From: Pseudomonas putida
Lineage (GTDB): Bacteria > Pseudomonadota > Gammaproteobacteria > Pseudomonadales > Pseudomonadaceae
Direction of reading: 5' to 3'
DNA length: 64,000 nt
NCBI RefSeq assembly: GCF_002906855.1
Contig: NZ_MINI01000038.1
Span: 62,001 to 126,000 of the forward strand
Shown here piece after piece: positions 9,054 through 18,366 of the stretch. Within the stretch, counting starts at the first letter, position 1. Each line of letters starts with the position of its first letter. The translations under genes were made by a program, and so were the position numbers. The notes beneath the pieces were generated by a model, which was given only the letters and a program-made list of their open reading frames with translations, did no database searches and was not told the origin of the DNA.

Positions 9054-11101
9054 GCCGCAGCGTCCTCGGTGAGACCACTGTGGCGCAGCAATGCATCGAT
9101 GGAAGGCTCACGCCCCCGGAAGTCCACGAACAGCTCCATCGGTTCGCGCGAGCCGCCGCGGGCCAGGATCGCTTCACGGAACGCGCGACCGGTCTCGGCA
9201 TTCAGCACGCCTTCTTCCTCGAAGCGCGAGAAGGCGTCGGCCGACAGCACTTCAGCCCACTTGTAGCTGTAGTAGCCCGCCGCATATCCGCCAGCAAAAA
9301 TGTGCGCGAAGCTGTTGGGGAAACGGTTGTACGCCGGTGGGCGCATCACCGAAACCTCATCGCGTACGCCTTCGAGTACCTGCAGCACGCTGCGGCCATC
9401 ACCGTGGCTGGCGTGCAGCTCGAAGTCGAACAACGAGAACTCCAGCTGGCGCACCATCATCATGCCCGACTGGAAGTTTTTCGCTGCAAGCATCTTGTCC
9501 AGCAGGTCCTGGGGCAGGGCCGCGCCGGTTTCGTAGTGGCTGGAGATCAAGGCCAGGCCTTCCGGCTCCCAGCACCAGTTTTCCATGAACTGGCTCGGCA
9601 GCTCGACCGCGTCCCATGCCACGCCATTGATGCCGGACACACCGGCATGCTCGATGCGGGTCAGCATGTGGTGCAGGCCGTGGCCGAATTCGTGGAACAA
9701 GGTAGTGACTTCATCGTGGGTCAGCAGCGCAGGCTTGCCAGGCGCGGCCGGGGTGAAGTTGCACACCAGGTTGGCCACCGGGCTCTGCAGTTCGCCGCCA
9801 GCCGTGCGACGACGGTCGCGGGCGCCGTCCATCCAGGCACCGCCACGCTTGTTGGCACGGGCGTAGAGGTCGAAGAAGAAGCGGCCGACGTGCTGGCCGT
9901 TTTCCTTGATCTCGAACAGGCGCACGTCCGGGTGCCAGCTGTCGAAGCCTTTGAGTTCGGCGATCTCGATGCCGTACAGGCGCTGGACGATGCTGAACAG
10001 GCCGGTGAGCACCTTGTCGATCGGGAAGTAGGCGCGCAGGGTTTCCTGCGACACGCTGTAACGCTGCTCGCGCAGCTTCTCGCCGAAGTAACCGGCATCC
10101 CAGCTGGCCAGCTCAGGGCAGCCCTGCTCGGCGGCGTAGGCCTTGAGCTGCTCCAGGTCCTGGGCGGCAAACGGCTTGGAACGCTTGGCCAGGTCGCGCA
10201 GGAAGCTCAGCACCTGATCGCTGGACTCGGCCATCTTGGTCGCCAGGCTCAGCTCGGCGTAATTCTTGTAGCCCAGCAGCCCGGCCAGTTCCTGGCGCAG
10301 GTCGAGGATCTGCTGCATCACCGGGCCGTTGTCGAACTGGCCGGCATTCGGGCCCTGGTCCGAGGCACGGGTGCAGTAGGCGGCATACAGCTCTTCACGC
10401 AGGGCGCGGTCGCTGGCGTAAGTCATCACCGCGTAGTAGCTGGGGAATTCCAGGGTGATCAGCCAGCCGTCCAGGCCCTTGGCCTGTGCAGCAGCGGCCA
10501 TCTGCGCCTTGGCCGAATCGGTCAGGCCGGCCAGTGCGGCTTCGTCGGTAACGTGCTTGGTCCAGGCTTGAGTGGCGTCGAGCAGCTGGTTGGAGAAGCG
10601 GCTGCCCAGCTCGCTCAGCTTGCTCTGCACTTCGGCATAACGCTGCTGCTGGTCGGCCGGCAGGTCGATGCCCGACAGGCGGAAGTCACGCAGGGCGTGG
10701 TCGAGGATAGTCTTCTGCGCCACGTCGAAGCCCGCGGCTTCCGGGCTGTTGGCCAGTGCCTCATAGGCTTCGAACAGCGCGCGGTTCTGGCCCAGTTCGG
10801 TAGAGTAGGCACTCAGCGCTGGCAGGCAGGACTCATAAGCCTCGCGCAGTTCCTGGCTGTTGCACACCGCGTTAAGGTGGCTGACCGGGCTCCAGGCAGC
10901 ACCCAGGCGGTCGTTCAGTTCGTCCATGGCCAGCACCAGGCCGGCCCAGGTTGGGGTCTTGCCCTGCTGTTCGAGGATCTCGGCAATGGCTTTACGGTTG
11001 TCGGCCAGGATCGCTTCGATCGCCGGCAACACGTGTTCGGCACGGATTTGCGAGAAGGGCGGCAGATCGTAGGACTGCAGAAGTGGGTTGTTCGCACTCA
11101 C
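9050..11101 (-). CDS. prlC: Oligopeptidase A
   Basis: 683 residues, the family's usual length. Zinc peptidase that degrades short peptides such as cleaved signal peptides. HEFGH at 470-474, third ligand Glu500 in WDAVELPS. The start is GTG 11101, giving the familiar SANNPLLQ N-terminus; the ATG at 11137 lacks a ribosome site. Forms an operon with yheV downstream. Confidence 0.95.
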   Translation of the reverse strand: MSANNPLLQSYDLPPFSQIRAEHVLPAIEAILADNRKAIAEILEQQGKTPTWAGLVLAMDELNDRLGAAWSPVSHLNAVCNSQELREAYESCLPALSAYSTELGQNRALFEAYEALANSPEAAGFDVAQKTILDHALRDFRLSGIDLPADQQQRYAEVQSKLSELGSRFSNQLLDATQAWTKHVTDEAALAGLTDSAKAQMAAAAQAKGLDGWLITLEFPSYYAVMTYASDRALREELYAAYCTRASDQGPNAGQFDNGPVMQQILDLRQELAGLLGYKNYAELSLATKMAESSDQVLSFLRDLAKRSKPFAAQDLEQLKAYAAEQGCPELASWDAGYFGEKLREQRYSVSQETLRAYFPIDKVLTGLFSIVQRLYGIEIAELKGFDSWHPDVRLFEIKENGQHVGRFFFDLYARANKRGGAWMDGARDRRRTAGGELQSPVANLVCNFTPAAPGKPALLTHDEVTTLFHEFGHGLHHMLTRIEHAGVSGINGVAWDAVELPSQFMENWCWEPEGLALISSHYETGAALPQDLLDKMLAAKNFQSGMMMVRQLEFSLFDFELHASHGDGRSVLQVLEGVRDEVSVMRPPAYNRFPNSFAHIFAGGYAAGYYSYKWAEVLSADAFSRFEEEGVLNAETGRAFREAILARGGSREPMELFVDFRGREPSIDALLRHSGLTEDAAA

Positions 11102-11203
11102 GGTTCGGATACCTTGGCAGGAGAAACACTGCCCCATCTTAATTACAATCGACGCCGACCGCAGCAGGCAGCCTGCCTATCGGCAAAGATGAGAGACGCT
11201 ATC

Positions 11204-11752
11204 ATGGCCATCCGCAGCTTCCAGCAACACACTCCGAAAGTGGGACTCAGGGCATTTGTCGACCGTTCGGCGGTGGTCCTGGGCGATGTGGAAATCGGCG
11301 AGGACAGCTCTGTCTGGCCGCTGACGGTGATCCGCGGTGACATGCACCGCATCCGCATCGGCGCACGCACCAGCGTGCAGGACGCCAGCGTGCTGCACAT
11401 CACCCACGCCGGTCCCTTCAACCCCGACGGTTATCCGTTGATCATCGGTGACGAGGTGACCATCGGCCACAAGGTCATGCTGCATGGCTGCACCCTGGGC
11501 AACCGCATCCTGGTCGGCATGGGCAGCACCATCATGGACGGCGCCATCGTCGAAGACGAAGTGATCATCGGTGCCGGCAGCCTGGTGCCGCCCGGCAAGC
11601 GCCTGGTCAGTGGCTACCTGTACATGGGCAGCCCAGTGAAACAGGTCAGGCCGCTCAACGACCAGGAACATGCCTTCTTCCCTTACAGCGCCGGCAACTA
11701 CGTCAAGCTCAAGGACCAGCACCTGGCCGAAGGCTACGACCAACCGGAATGA
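11204..11752 (+). CDS. Gamma-class carbonic anhydrase-like protein (YrdA family)
   Basis: 182 residues of hexapeptide repeats forming a left-handed beta helix. Likely metal ligands are His65, His89 and His94 (VLHIT, IGHK, MLHG). YrdA/PaaY-like; activity of this branch is often unproven. ATG 11204 is chosen; an in-frame ATG at 11189 is possible. The stop overlaps a possible start of the following HAD gene. Divergent from prlC. Confidence 0.92.
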   Translation: MAIRSFQQHTPKVGLRAFVDRSAVVLGDVEIGEDSSVWPLTVIRGDMHRIRIGARTSVQDASVLHITHAGPFNPDGYPLIIGDEVTIGHKVMLHGCTLGNRILVGMGSTIMDGAIVEDEVIIGAGSLVPPGKRLVSGYLYMGSPVKQVRPLNDQEHAFFPYSAGNYVKLKDQHLAEGYDQPE

Positions 11753-11772
11753 ACCCGACTACCGAGACGAAC

Positions 11773-12423
11773 ATGCACCAGCAGAACATCCTCTTCGACC
11801 TCGACGGTACCTTGACCGACCCGCGCCTGGGCATCACCCGCTCGATCCAGTATGCCCTGGCCAAGCTGGGCATCGACGAGCCCGACCTGACCCGCCTCGA
11901 ACACTTCATCGGCCCACCGCTGCTGCAGGCCTTCATGCAGTTCTACAGCTTCGATGAAGCCAAGGCGTGGGAAGCGGTGAACTTCTACCGCGAACGCTTC
12001 CGTGTCACAGGCTTGTACGAGAACCTGGTGTTCGAAGGCGTGCCGGAGCTGCTCGAAGCCCTGAATGGCCAAGGCCGGACGCTGTATATCGCCACGTCCA
12101 AGCCGTGGGAGTTCGCCCGGGAAATTGCCCGGCATTTTGCGTTCGATCACCACTTCAAGGTGATCTACGGGAGCGAGCTGGATGGAACGCGGACCAACAA
12201 GGTCGAGCTGATCCGTCATCTGCTGGATGAGGAAGGGCTGGATCCAGCGCAGACGCTGATGATTGGCGACCGCAAGCATGACCTGATCGGGGCTCGCAGC
12301 AATGGCTTGCAGGCGGTGGCGGTAGGGTATGGGTTTGGTAGCCATGAAGAGCTGGTGGCCGAGGCACCGGCCTACCATTTCGCGAGTGTGGCAGATTTGC
12401 ATCAGGCCTTTATCCAGGGCTGA
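11773..12423 (+). CDS. HAD-family phosphatase (phosphoglycolate phosphatase-like)
   Basis: 216 residues. HAD motif I DLDGTLTD lies at residues 9-16, motif II is ATSK, motif IV GDRKHD. Resembles Gph/PgmB-type phosphatases with a small alpha-helical cap; substrate unassigned. The family normally starts right before motif I, hence ATG 11773 with GAGACG upstream; an ATG at 11749 would overlap the previous stop (ATGA). Probably cotranscribed with the gamma-carbonic anhydrase gene. Confidence 0.9.
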   Translation: MHQQNILFDLDGTLTDPRLGITRSIQYALAKLGIDEPDLTRLEHFIGPPLLQAFMQFYSFDEAKAWEAVNFYRERFRVTGLYENLVFEGVPELLEALNGQGRTLYIATSKPWEFAREIARHFAFDHHFKVIYGSELDGTRTNKVELIRHLLDEEGLDPAQTLMIGDRKHDLIGARSNGLQAVAVGYGFGSHEELVAEAPAYHFASVADLHQAFIQG

Positions 12424-12430
12424 GGGCCAT

Positions 12431-12449
12431 GGGGCTGCTTTGCAGCCCC
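12431..12449. terminator. Hairpin between convergent genes
   Basis: Stem GGGGCTGC/GCAGCCCC with TTT loop, in the 40 bases between convergent genes. No long T tract on either strand, so moderate confidence. The same hairpin type recurs at 21544 and 34875. Confidence 0.5.
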
Positions 12450-12463
12450 AAAATCTCACAGGC

Positions 12464-13546
12464 TCACATCAACCGCTGCAACTCCGCTTTCCTCTCGACA
12501 GCCGGCAACCGCCCAAGCTGCTCGACCCGTTCATAAAACCGCGCCCAATCCCCACCCACCTCTCGGAATACAGCCGCAAACGCCGGAACCCACTGGTCAT
12601 AAAGCCCGAACGGCAACAACTTGGCATTGCTCAGCGGCGCATAGATCCAGGCGTCATAGCGCTTGTCCCCGTTCCACTGGCTGTCTCGCACCTGCTTGTA
12701 TTCACTGCGCAAGCGCTCGAACTCTGCCTGCTTCGCCGCCCGCTTGTGCGCATCGTCCAAGGGCCCCGCATAAATCGCCTGCAACCGCTCACGGCTGGCC
12801 AGGACCAACCGGGTGAACTGGTCGCGCTGCTGCGACTGATCCTCCCCTATCGCCGCAAGCCCACGGGCGGCGCGCCATTGCCGCGTGCCTTCCTGCTCGA
12901 CGAAGGTGGCAAACGACTCGTTGAACTCGGTGTCGTCCTGCACATAAAAGCGCTGATGAGCCAGCTCATGGAAGATCAGCGTGGCCAGCCGCTCATCCCC
13001 CCAAGCGACCATGGAAGACAGGATCGGATCATCGAACCAGCCCAGCGTCGAGTACGCTTCGACGCCGCTCACGTACACATCCAGGCCTTGCTGACGCATC
13101 AACGCCGCCTCACCACGCGCGGCACCCTGGCGGTAATACCCACGGTAGGCGACGCAGCCGGCAATGGGGAAGCAGTGCGTGACCGGTTGCAACGACAGCT
13201 CAGGTGTGGCGAACACGTTCCACACCACGTAGGGGCGCTGCAGATCGGCGTAGAGCCGATAGCTTCGGTTGTCCGGCAGCTTGAGCTGTTCGCTGGCAAA
13301 CACCCGCGCCGCTTCGGCATGTTCAAGGCGAGCGCGCAAGCGCGGGCTGCTGGCCGGGTCGGCGATCACCTTGTCCACCGGCTGGCGCGCCCGCAACAGC
13401 TGCCATTGCCCCTCGGCCAACTGGCCGTAATAGCCCACGGTGCTGCAACCGTTCAGCAGAAAGACAGCCAGCAGGGGAACCAAACGCCTGAAAACGCAGT
13501 CGAGTGGCCCAGGGCCTGAGCGCTTGAAAAGAACAATGAGATCCAT
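12464..13546 (-). CDS. Putative aminopeptidase lipoprotein (PF10023 type)
   Basis: 360 residues. A basic N-terminus and hydrophobic stretch end in a lipobox (LLNGC), so it should be a lipoprotein. HELAH is the zinc motif, with NESFATFVE downstream giving the likely third ligand Glu. This matches the uncharacterised predicted aminopeptidase family PF10023. The start at 13546 has only a weak ribosome site, so the N-terminus could be shorter. Confidence 0.85.
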   Translation of the reverse strand: MDLIVLFKRSGPGPLDCVFRRLVPLLAVFLLNGCSTVGYYGQLAEGQWQLLRARQPVDKVIADPASSPRLRARLEHAEAARVFASEQLKLPDNRSYRLYADLQRPYVVWNVFATPELSLQPVTHCFPIAGCVAYRGYYRQGAARGEAALMRQQGLDVYVSGVEAYSTLGWFDDPILSSMVAWGDERLATLIFHELAHQRFYVQDDTEFNESFATFVEQEGTRQWRAARGLAAIGEDQSQQRDQFTRLVLASRERLQAIYAGPLDDAHKRAAKQAEFERLRSEYKQVRDSQWNGDKRYDAWIYAPLSNAKLLPFGLYDQWVPAFAAVFREVGGDWARFYERVEQLGRLPAVERKAELQRLM

Positions 13547-13613
13547 CTGGGGCTATCCAACTCGCTCATGGCCAATGCGCTCCAAGACTATCTCGCCAAG
13601 GGGGAGTTTCGCC

Positions 13614-14027
13614 ATGCGTGCACTGTTGGTCACCGGCACACTGGTGCTGGTTTCTGCCTGTTCAACCCTGCCCGACCCGGACCCGAATCTGGCCTGGGTA
13701 GACCTCACTCCCTATGACGAAGCGTCGCTGGACGCGAAGCAGGTGGATGAGCGCGACTGGGCTGACACGCGCTATTTCGAAGTGCCTCCCGGCAGCCATG
13801 AGCTGACCGTGCGCTATCAATTCCCGGTCACGCCGAGCAATATCGGCCCGGTCGACGAGCCATTGTGGCGCGATTGCCAGGTCAAGCTGACCTTCAAGGA
13901 CTTCAACGCCGGGCAGCGCTACCAGCTGCAGGCCGGCAGTATCGGCTTCCGACCATGGATCAAGCTGTACGACCACCAGCAGAAACTGGTCGGGCAGGGC
14001 CTGCCAGCAGGTTGCCAGCGCACCTGA
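13614..14027 (+). CDS. Small lipoprotein, PA0061/PA0062-like (copy 1)
   Basis: 137 residues; lipoprotein signal with lipobox VSAC. The rest is a compact beta-rich domain (WVDLTPYD ... ELTVRYQF ... VKLTFKDFNAGQRYQL). Paralogue of the next gene. ATG 13614 follows AAGGGGGAG. Divergent from the aminopeptidase gene. Function unknown. Confidence 0.85.
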   Translation: MRALLVTGTLVLVSACSTLPDPDPNLAWVDLTPYDEASLDAKQVDERDWADTRYFEVPPGSHELTVRYQFPVTPSNIGPVDEPLWRDCQVKLTFKDFNAGQRYQLQAGSIGFRPWIKLYDHQQKLVGQGLPAGCQRT

Positions 14028-14082
14028 AGCGCACAAACGGCGCTATGCTTGTAACTCGTGTATCGCGAGTGGGAGTTTTGCC

Positions 14083-14496
14083 ATGCGCCAGCCCATGATG
14101 CTGATCGCCCTCAGTGCACTGGGGGCTTGCGCCAGCCCCTTGCCGCCCGTCGACCCCGCCAAGGCCTGGGTCGATCTCTACACCGTTACCCCTGGCCGCC
14201 TGCTCATGGCCGATCGCCTTGACGGCCAGCGTCTGGACGATGGCCGTTACTTCCAGCTGACCCCTGGCAAGCATGAACTGGTGGTGCGATTCGACTATGA
14301 AATCTATGCCGGCGGCATGCTTACCAGCCCCAAGGATCGGACCTGCTACCTGACCGTGCGCTTCGACGACTTCAAGGCCGGCGAGCGCTATCGCCTGGAG
14401 GCGCGGGCACCGGTGATGGACCCGCAGGTGCTGCTGTACGACGCCAGCCGCAAGGTGCTGGTGAACGAGCCGAGCGACGTGTTCTGCATTCCGTAA
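14083..14496 (+). CDS. Small lipoprotein, PA0061/PA0062-like (copy 2)
   Basis: 137 residues; lipobox LGAC then the same fold as copy 1 (AWVDLYTVTPGR ... HELVVRFDY ... LTVRFDDFKAGERYRLEA). The leader GTGGGAGTTTTGCC resembles the leader of copy 1, so the duplication probably included the translation-initiation region. Function unknown. Confidence 0.85.
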   Translation: MRQPMMLIALSALGACASPLPPVDPAKAWVDLYTVTPGRLLMADRLDGQRLDDGRYFQLTPGKHELVVRFDYEIYAGGMLTSPKDRTCYLTVRFDDFKAGERYRLEARAPVMDPQVLLYDASRKVLVNEPSDVFCIP

Positions 14497-14502
14497 AGCA
14501 AT

Positions 14503-14521
14503 GGGGCCGCAGTGCGGCCCC
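14503..14521. terminator. Hairpin between convergent genes
   Basis: GGGGCCGC/GCGGCCCC with AGT loop between the lipoprotein gene (+) and the DUF1161 gene (-). Short T tracts only. Confidence 0.5.
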
Positions 14522-14527
14522 ATTCAC

Positions 14528-14761
14528 TTATCGGTCGTTCTTCTGGTAAATGATCTTCTTAGTCCCGCCATCACAGGTGCCGACGATCATGTTCTGATCC
14601 TTGACCTCACTGTTAGGCACGATTTCCAGGGTGTAGGACGTCACACCCTGGGCTTGGATCTTGGCTTCGATCTCAGCCTTGAGTTCTTCGCACGGTTTCA
14701 CCGCCGCCAATGCAGAAGTGGCCACAAGCGAAGCCAGCACGGCGATTGCTACGCGAATCAT
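14528..14761 (-). CDS. DUF1161 periplasmic protein (copy 1)
   Basis: 77 residues: cleavable signal peptide ending ALA, then KPCEELKAEIEAKIQAQGV, a Cys pair (PCEEL, GTCDGG) likely to form a disulfide, and a C-terminal KKIIYQ. DUF1161 family; role unknown. A second copy lies at 16457, separated by two genes. Confidence 0.85.
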   Translation of the reverse strand: MIRVAIAVLASLVATSALAAVKPCEELKAEIEAKIQAQGVTSYTLEIVPNSEVKDQNMIVGTCDGGTKKIIYQKNDR

Positions 14762-14834
14762 GGAGCGGCTCCTGGCAAGGCAGCTGTGCTGCCGACGCTG
14801 TTTAGACTACAGCAAACCGGCACCGTTGCGCCGC

Positions 14835-15260
14835 CTAGCCCACCAATGCGGCGTCCAGACTGATCTTCGCGTTGAGCACCTTCGACACCGGGCAACCGGC
14901 CTTGGCCTTGTTGGCGATTTCGAGGAACTGCGCCTCGCTGGCCCCCGGCACCTTGGCCTTGAGGATCAGGTGCACGGCGGTGATGGCAAAGCCGTCGGGT
15001 TGTTTGTCCAGCGTGACTTCGGCAATGGTATCGATACGGTCTGCGGTGAACCCAGCTTCACCGAGCATCATCGACAGCGCCATCGAGAAGCAGCCGGCAT
15101 GGGCCGCCCCGATCAACTCTTCCGGGTTGGTCCCGGGCGATCCCTCGAAACGGGTGTTGAAACCGTAGGGGTTCTGCTTGAGTGCGCCGCTTTCGGTGGA
15201 AAGCAGGCCTTTGCCGTCCTTCAGGCCACCTTGCCAGATCGCCGATGCTGTCTTTTTCAT
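14835..15260 (-). CDS. OsmC-family peroxiredoxin
   Basis: 141 residues. Thiol-dependent reduction of organic peroxides; catalytic Cys57 (AHAGCFS) and resolving Cys123 (AGCPVS) are both present. Full length. ATG 15260 with AGGAGG just upstream. Usually stress-induced; no operator recognised. Confidence 0.92.
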   Translation of the reverse strand: MKKTASAIWQGGLKDGKGLLSTESGALKQNPYGFNTRFEGSPGTNPEELIGAAHAGCFSMALSMMLGEAGFTADRIDTIAEVTLDKQPDGFAITAVHLILKAKVPGASEAQFLEIANKAKAGCPVSKVLNAKISLDAALVG

Positions 15261-15381
15261 GATGCCTCCTGGTCGTAGGGTTACTTACTCACATTTTCGA
15301 GGTCAGCGTTCTGCGGCAAGTTCAGAGCAATCGCACAGTGAGCATTGAATCCTTCGAATCTGCCCATACAAAGTTCAAAAG

Positions 15382-15410
15382 GCCTCCGGGCCAACCACCC
15401 TTGCGGAGGC
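15382..15410 (+). promoter_or_regulatory. Leader hairpin covering the ribosome binding site
   Basis: GCCTCCG (15382-15388) pairs perfectly with CGGAGGC (15404-15410); the second arm contains the GGAGG that serves the ATG at 15415. The loop is 15 bases. If it folds, the ribosome site is hidden. Confidence 0.5.
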
Positions 15411-15414
15411 TCCG

Positions 15415-16419
15415 ATGACGCAGCTGCGTGACCTGAAGATATCCACCCTCGACCTGGTGCCAGTGCGCGCCGACAAAGGCCCGGCGCAATCGCTGCACAA
15501 CTCGCTGGACCTGGCCCGGCATGTCGAGCGGTTTGGCTACAACCGCTTCTGGGTGGCCGAACACCACAACATGGACGGCATCGCCAGCTCGGCGACTTCG
15601 GTACTGATCGGCTACCTGGCCGGCGGCACTTCGACCATTCGCGTCGGCTCCGGCGGCATCATGCTGCCCAACCATGCGCCACTGGTGATCGCCGAGCAGT
15701 TCGGCACATTGGCCAGTCTCTACCCAGGGCGGATCGACCTGGGCCTGGGCCGTGCGCCAGGCTCCGACCAGATGACCGCCTACGCCCTGCGCCGTGACCG
15801 TGCTGGCAGCGCCGATGACTTCCCGGATGATGTCGAGGAGTTGTCGCGTTACCTTGGCCCACGCACTGATGATCAAAAAGTGATCGCCGTGCCCGGTCAC
15901 GATACCGACGTGCCCCTGTGGCTGCTCGGTTCCAGCTTGTTCAGCGCTCAGCTGGCCGGCATGCGCGGCATGCCGTACGCCTTTGCCTCGCACTTCGCCC
16001 CGCGCTACATGCATGAGGCGATCCGCATCTATCGCGACCATTTCAAGCCGTCGACCACGCTGGACAAGCCCTATGTGATGCTGGGGATTCCGATGGTGGT
16101 AGCGGAAACCGACGAAAAGGCCGAATACCTGGCGACCTCGGTATACCAGCGCATTCTGGCGCTGATCCGTGGCCAGAGCCTGATGCAGAAACCGCCTGTA
16201 CCAAGCATGGACGGGCTATGGCTGCCCCATGAGCGCGATGCCGTGGGGAGTTTCCTGGGCTTGGCGATGATCGGCAGCCCGCAGAAGGTACGGGCCAAGG
16301 TGGAAGTGCTGCTGGAGCAGACCGGGGCGGATGAGCTGATCTTTACCTGTGACCTGTATGAGCATGCGGACCGGATTCGGTCCTATGAGCTGATGGCGCA
16401 GGCCCTCAAGGCCGAGTGA
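15415..16419 (+). CDS. LLM-class flavin-dependent oxidoreductase
   Basis: 334 residues, luciferase-like TIM barrel of the YhbW type. [11 protein letters not shown] near residue 50 and [14 protein letters not shown] are family hallmarks of FMN/F420-type monooxygenases. Substrate unknown. Ribosome site GGAGG 5 bases before the ATG is in a hairpin arm. Single gene, ended by a REP-like hairpin. Confidence 0.9.
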   Translation: MTQLRDLKISTLDLVPVRADKGPAQSLHNSLDLARHVERFGYNRFWVAEHHNMDGIASSATSVLIGYLAGGTSTIRVGSGGIMLPNHAPLVIAEQFGTLASLYPGRIDLGLGRAPGSDQMTAYALRRDRAGSADDFPDDVEELSRYLGPRTDDQKVIAVPGHDTDVPLWLLGSSLFSAQLAGMRGMPYAFASHFAPRYMHEAIRIYRDHFKPSTTLDKPYVMLGIPMVVAETDEKAEYLATSVYQRILALIRGQSLMQKPPVPSMDGLWLPHERDAVGSFLGLAMIGSPQKVRAKVEVLLEQTGADELIFTCDLYEHADRIRSYELMAQALKAE

Positions 16420-16421
16420 GC

Positions 16422-16447
16422 TTCTTCGCGGGCTTGCCCGCGAAGAA
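16422..16447. repeat. REP-like hairpin acting as terminator
   Basis: TTCTTCGCGGG-CTTG-CCCGCGAAGAA, an 11-bp perfect stem directly after the LLM stop. It is the core of the putida REP and lies between convergent genes, so it probably ends transcription both ways. Confidence 0.65.
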
Positions 16448-16456
16448 TCCAGCACC

Positions 16457-16678
16457 TTAGCCGCGGCGGTAGACAATCTCCTTGCGACCCGCCTCACAGC
16501 TGCCAACCACCTTGCCAGCTGGCTCGCCTTTCTTGACGATTTCCAGCTTGTAGCCCTTCACGCCCTTGGCATCGAGCTTCGAGGCAATCTCGGCCTTGAG
16601 CTCTTCACAGGGTTTGCCGGCAGCCATCGCCCCACCGGCCACCACCATCAAACCCACCGCCAGCAACAGTTTCTTCAT
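16457..16678 (-). CDS. DUF1161 periplasmic protein (copy 2)
   Basis: 73 residues: signal peptide ending AMA, then GKPCEELKAEIASKLDAKG and GSCEAGRKEIVY, clearly homologous to copy 1 at 14528. ATG 16678 is preferred over 16687 because AAGGA lies 9 bases before it and directly abuts the upstream ATG. Confidence 0.85.
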   Translation of the reverse strand: MKKLLLAVGLMVVAGGAMAAGKPCEELKAEIASKLDAKGVKGYKLEIVKKGEPAGKVVGSCEAGRKEIVYRRG

Positions 16679-16714
16679 CGATCGCATTCCTTGTACAGAT
16701 GAGAAAAGACCAGA

Positions 16715-16735
16715 AGGGCGCCGCCAAGGCGCCCT
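16715..16735 (-). terminator. Terminator downstream of the dodecin gene
   Basis: Stem AGGGCGCC/GGCGCCCT, 5-base loop; on the minus strand it is followed by TCTGGTCTTTT. About 50 bases after the dodecin stop. Confidence 0.65.
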
Positions 16736-16783
16736 CCGGTGTTATAACGCCATCACGCCAGGCTATTCCAGCCTGGGAATGTT

Positions 16784-16999
16784 TCAGCTGTTGGCGATGC
16801 GGAAGCCAACCTTCAGCGTGACCTGGAAATGTGCCGCCTTGTTGTCGCGAATATGGCCACGGGTATCGACCACTTCGAACCACTCCAGGTGCTTGATGCT
16901 CTTGCCGGCTTCGGCCAAGGCATTGTTGATCGCCTCTTCGATACTGGTGTGGGACGAACCCACCAGCTCGATCTTCTTGTACGTGTGATGATCGGTCAT
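16784..16999 (-). CDS. Dodecin
   Basis: 71 residues. Small flavin-binding protein that forms a hollow dodecamer, thought to store or buffer flavins. [19 protein letters not shown] and [13 protein letters not shown] with the flavin-stacking Trp are diagnostic; full length. Confidence 0.93.
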   Translation of the reverse strand: MTDHHTYKKIELVGSSHTSIEEAINNALAEAGKSIKHLEWFEVVDTRGHIRDNKAAHFQVTLKVGFRIANS

Positions 17000-17149
17000 G
17001 AGCGCTCTCCTTGGATGACAGTGAGATTGAGCCTAGCAGCGCAAGCCCGGTTTACCTGCGAGCCGCCGCCCTTCGGTAAAGTTCGATCGCACTTTCCCGC
17101 AGCCCGGGGGTCGCAATCCTTACAGTCCATACTGCAAAGGAGAGTCAAC

Positions 17150-17473
17150 ATGCCCCGCAACTCGCTGCGTAAAACGTCCCTGGAAAGCATGGAAGCGGAG
17201 ATCGAAAGCCTCCTGAAAAGCCTGGAGAACCTGAAGCACGATGCCTCCGAGGAAACCCAGAAGTCAGTGAAGGCGATGCGCAGCAACGCCGAAAGCGCGC
17301 TGCGCCATTCGCGCAGCCTGATCAGCGACGCCTACGAGGAAGTCAAAGAGCGCACCCGCCAGACCGGCATCGCCACCCGCGACTACGCCCAGGAGCACCC
17401 GTATACCACCGCAGGCGTTGCCATTGGCGCGCTGGGCCTTCTGGCGGCGTACCTGCTGTGCAAGCGCAACTAA
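17150..17473 (+). CDS. DUF883/ElaB-YqjD-like membrane-anchored protein
   Basis: 107 residues: a long amphipathic, coiled-coil-like helix (about 8-80), then [21 protein letters not shown], a C-terminal membrane anchor, as in the ribosome-associated inner-membrane proteins ElaB/YqjD. ATG 17150 follows AAAGGAG. Its stop overlaps the trpI stop by 4 bases (convergent). Confidence 0.88.
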   Translation: MPRNSLRKTSLESMEAEIESLLKSLENLKHDASEETQKSVKAMRSNAESALRHSRSLISDAYEEVKERTRQTGIATRDYAQEHPYTTAGVAIGALGLLAAYLLCKRN

Positions 17474-18366
17474 GCAGTTTGCCTGGCCAATTCGGCGCGT
17501 AGCCACTGCGCCAACTGCTCGGCGCGCCCATCCGCGGCGCGCCGAGGCACCCATAACGCCAGTGCTGCAGGGGTCGGCGAAAAGCCCCACGGCGCACTCA
17601 GGCGCCCCGCTCGCAAGTCGTCGGCAACCAGGGGTTGTGGCGCGATTGCGACACCCAGGCCGGCAACTGCGGCCTCCAACAAGTAATACAGATGCTCGAA
17701 CGCCTGGCCGTACTGCAATGAGCCTGCCTCCAACCCTTGTTCTGTCGCCCAGGTTGGCCAAGCCTGCGGGCGTGAGGTGGTGTGCAACAGCGCTTCTTCC
17801 AGGAGAGCCTTGGCGGGTGCCGCCTGCAAGCGGTCGAAGCCGGCGAAATGCGGGCTCAGCACCGGGCCGATACGCTCTTGCGCCAGCACGTGGACCTGCA
17901 TGTCCGCAGGCCATGGCGGTTCGGCATACACCAGCAACGCATCCAGCCCGGGCCGGCGTGGGTCGAGGTCGCCTTCACCCGCCGACAGGTGCAGGCGCAA
18001 TTCCGGCAGGTCAGCCTTCAAGCGCCCTAACCGGGGGATGAACCAACGCGCCAGCAAGCTGCCCGAACAACCCAGCACGAACGGCGCCTCGCTCACATCC
18101 CGGCTCAACTCGGCGCACACGCTGCGCAGGCGGTCGAACGCCTCGCCGCTGGCGTCACGCAGGCGCATGCCGGCATCTGTGAGTTTGATGCCACGCCCGT
18201 CCTTGACGAACAGGGCCACGCCCAAGTGCTCTTCAAGCACCTTGATCTGCCTGCTGACGGCGCCATGGGTGACGTGCAGCGCTTCGGCGGCCTGGCTGAC
18301 GCTGTTGAGCCTGGCAGTGGCCTCGAAGGCCCGCAGGGCATTGAGGGGAGGGAGGTCGTGAGCCAT
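17470..18366 (-). CDS. trpI: TrpI, LysR-type activator of trpBA
   Basis: 298 residues. HTH at about 20-40 ([21 protein letters not shown]) and a LysR effector domain. Position divergent from trpBA is the classical Pseudomonas arrangement, where TrpI responds to indoleglycerol phosphate. ATG 18366 follows ACAGGTAAA; a TTG at 18390 is unlikely. Confidence 0.94.
   Translation of the reverse strand: MAHDLPPLNALRAFEATARLNSVSQAAEALHVTHGAVSRQIKVLEEHLGVALFVKDGRGIKLTDAGMRLRDASGEAFDRLRSVCAELSRDVSEAPFVLGCSGSLLARWFIPRLGRLKADLPELRLHLSAGEGDLDPRRPGLDALLVYAEPPWPADMQVHVLAQERIGPVLSPHFAGFDRLQAAPAKALLEEALLHTTSRPQAWPTWATEQGLEAGSLQYGQAFEHLYYLLEAAVAGLGVAIAPQPLVADDLRAGRLSAPWGFSPTPAALALWVPRRAADGRAEQLAQWLRAELARQTA

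Noticed and set aside
11102..11203. GGCAG..CTGCC repeat near 11115-11135 as a second LexA site
   Set aside because: Half-sites and spacing do not fit CTG-N10-CAG; probably chance.
9080..11752. 890-codon plus-strand frame opposite prlC
   Set aside because: Antisense shadow of a GC-rich gene; only its last 182 codons (from 11204) are the gamma-carbonic anhydrase.
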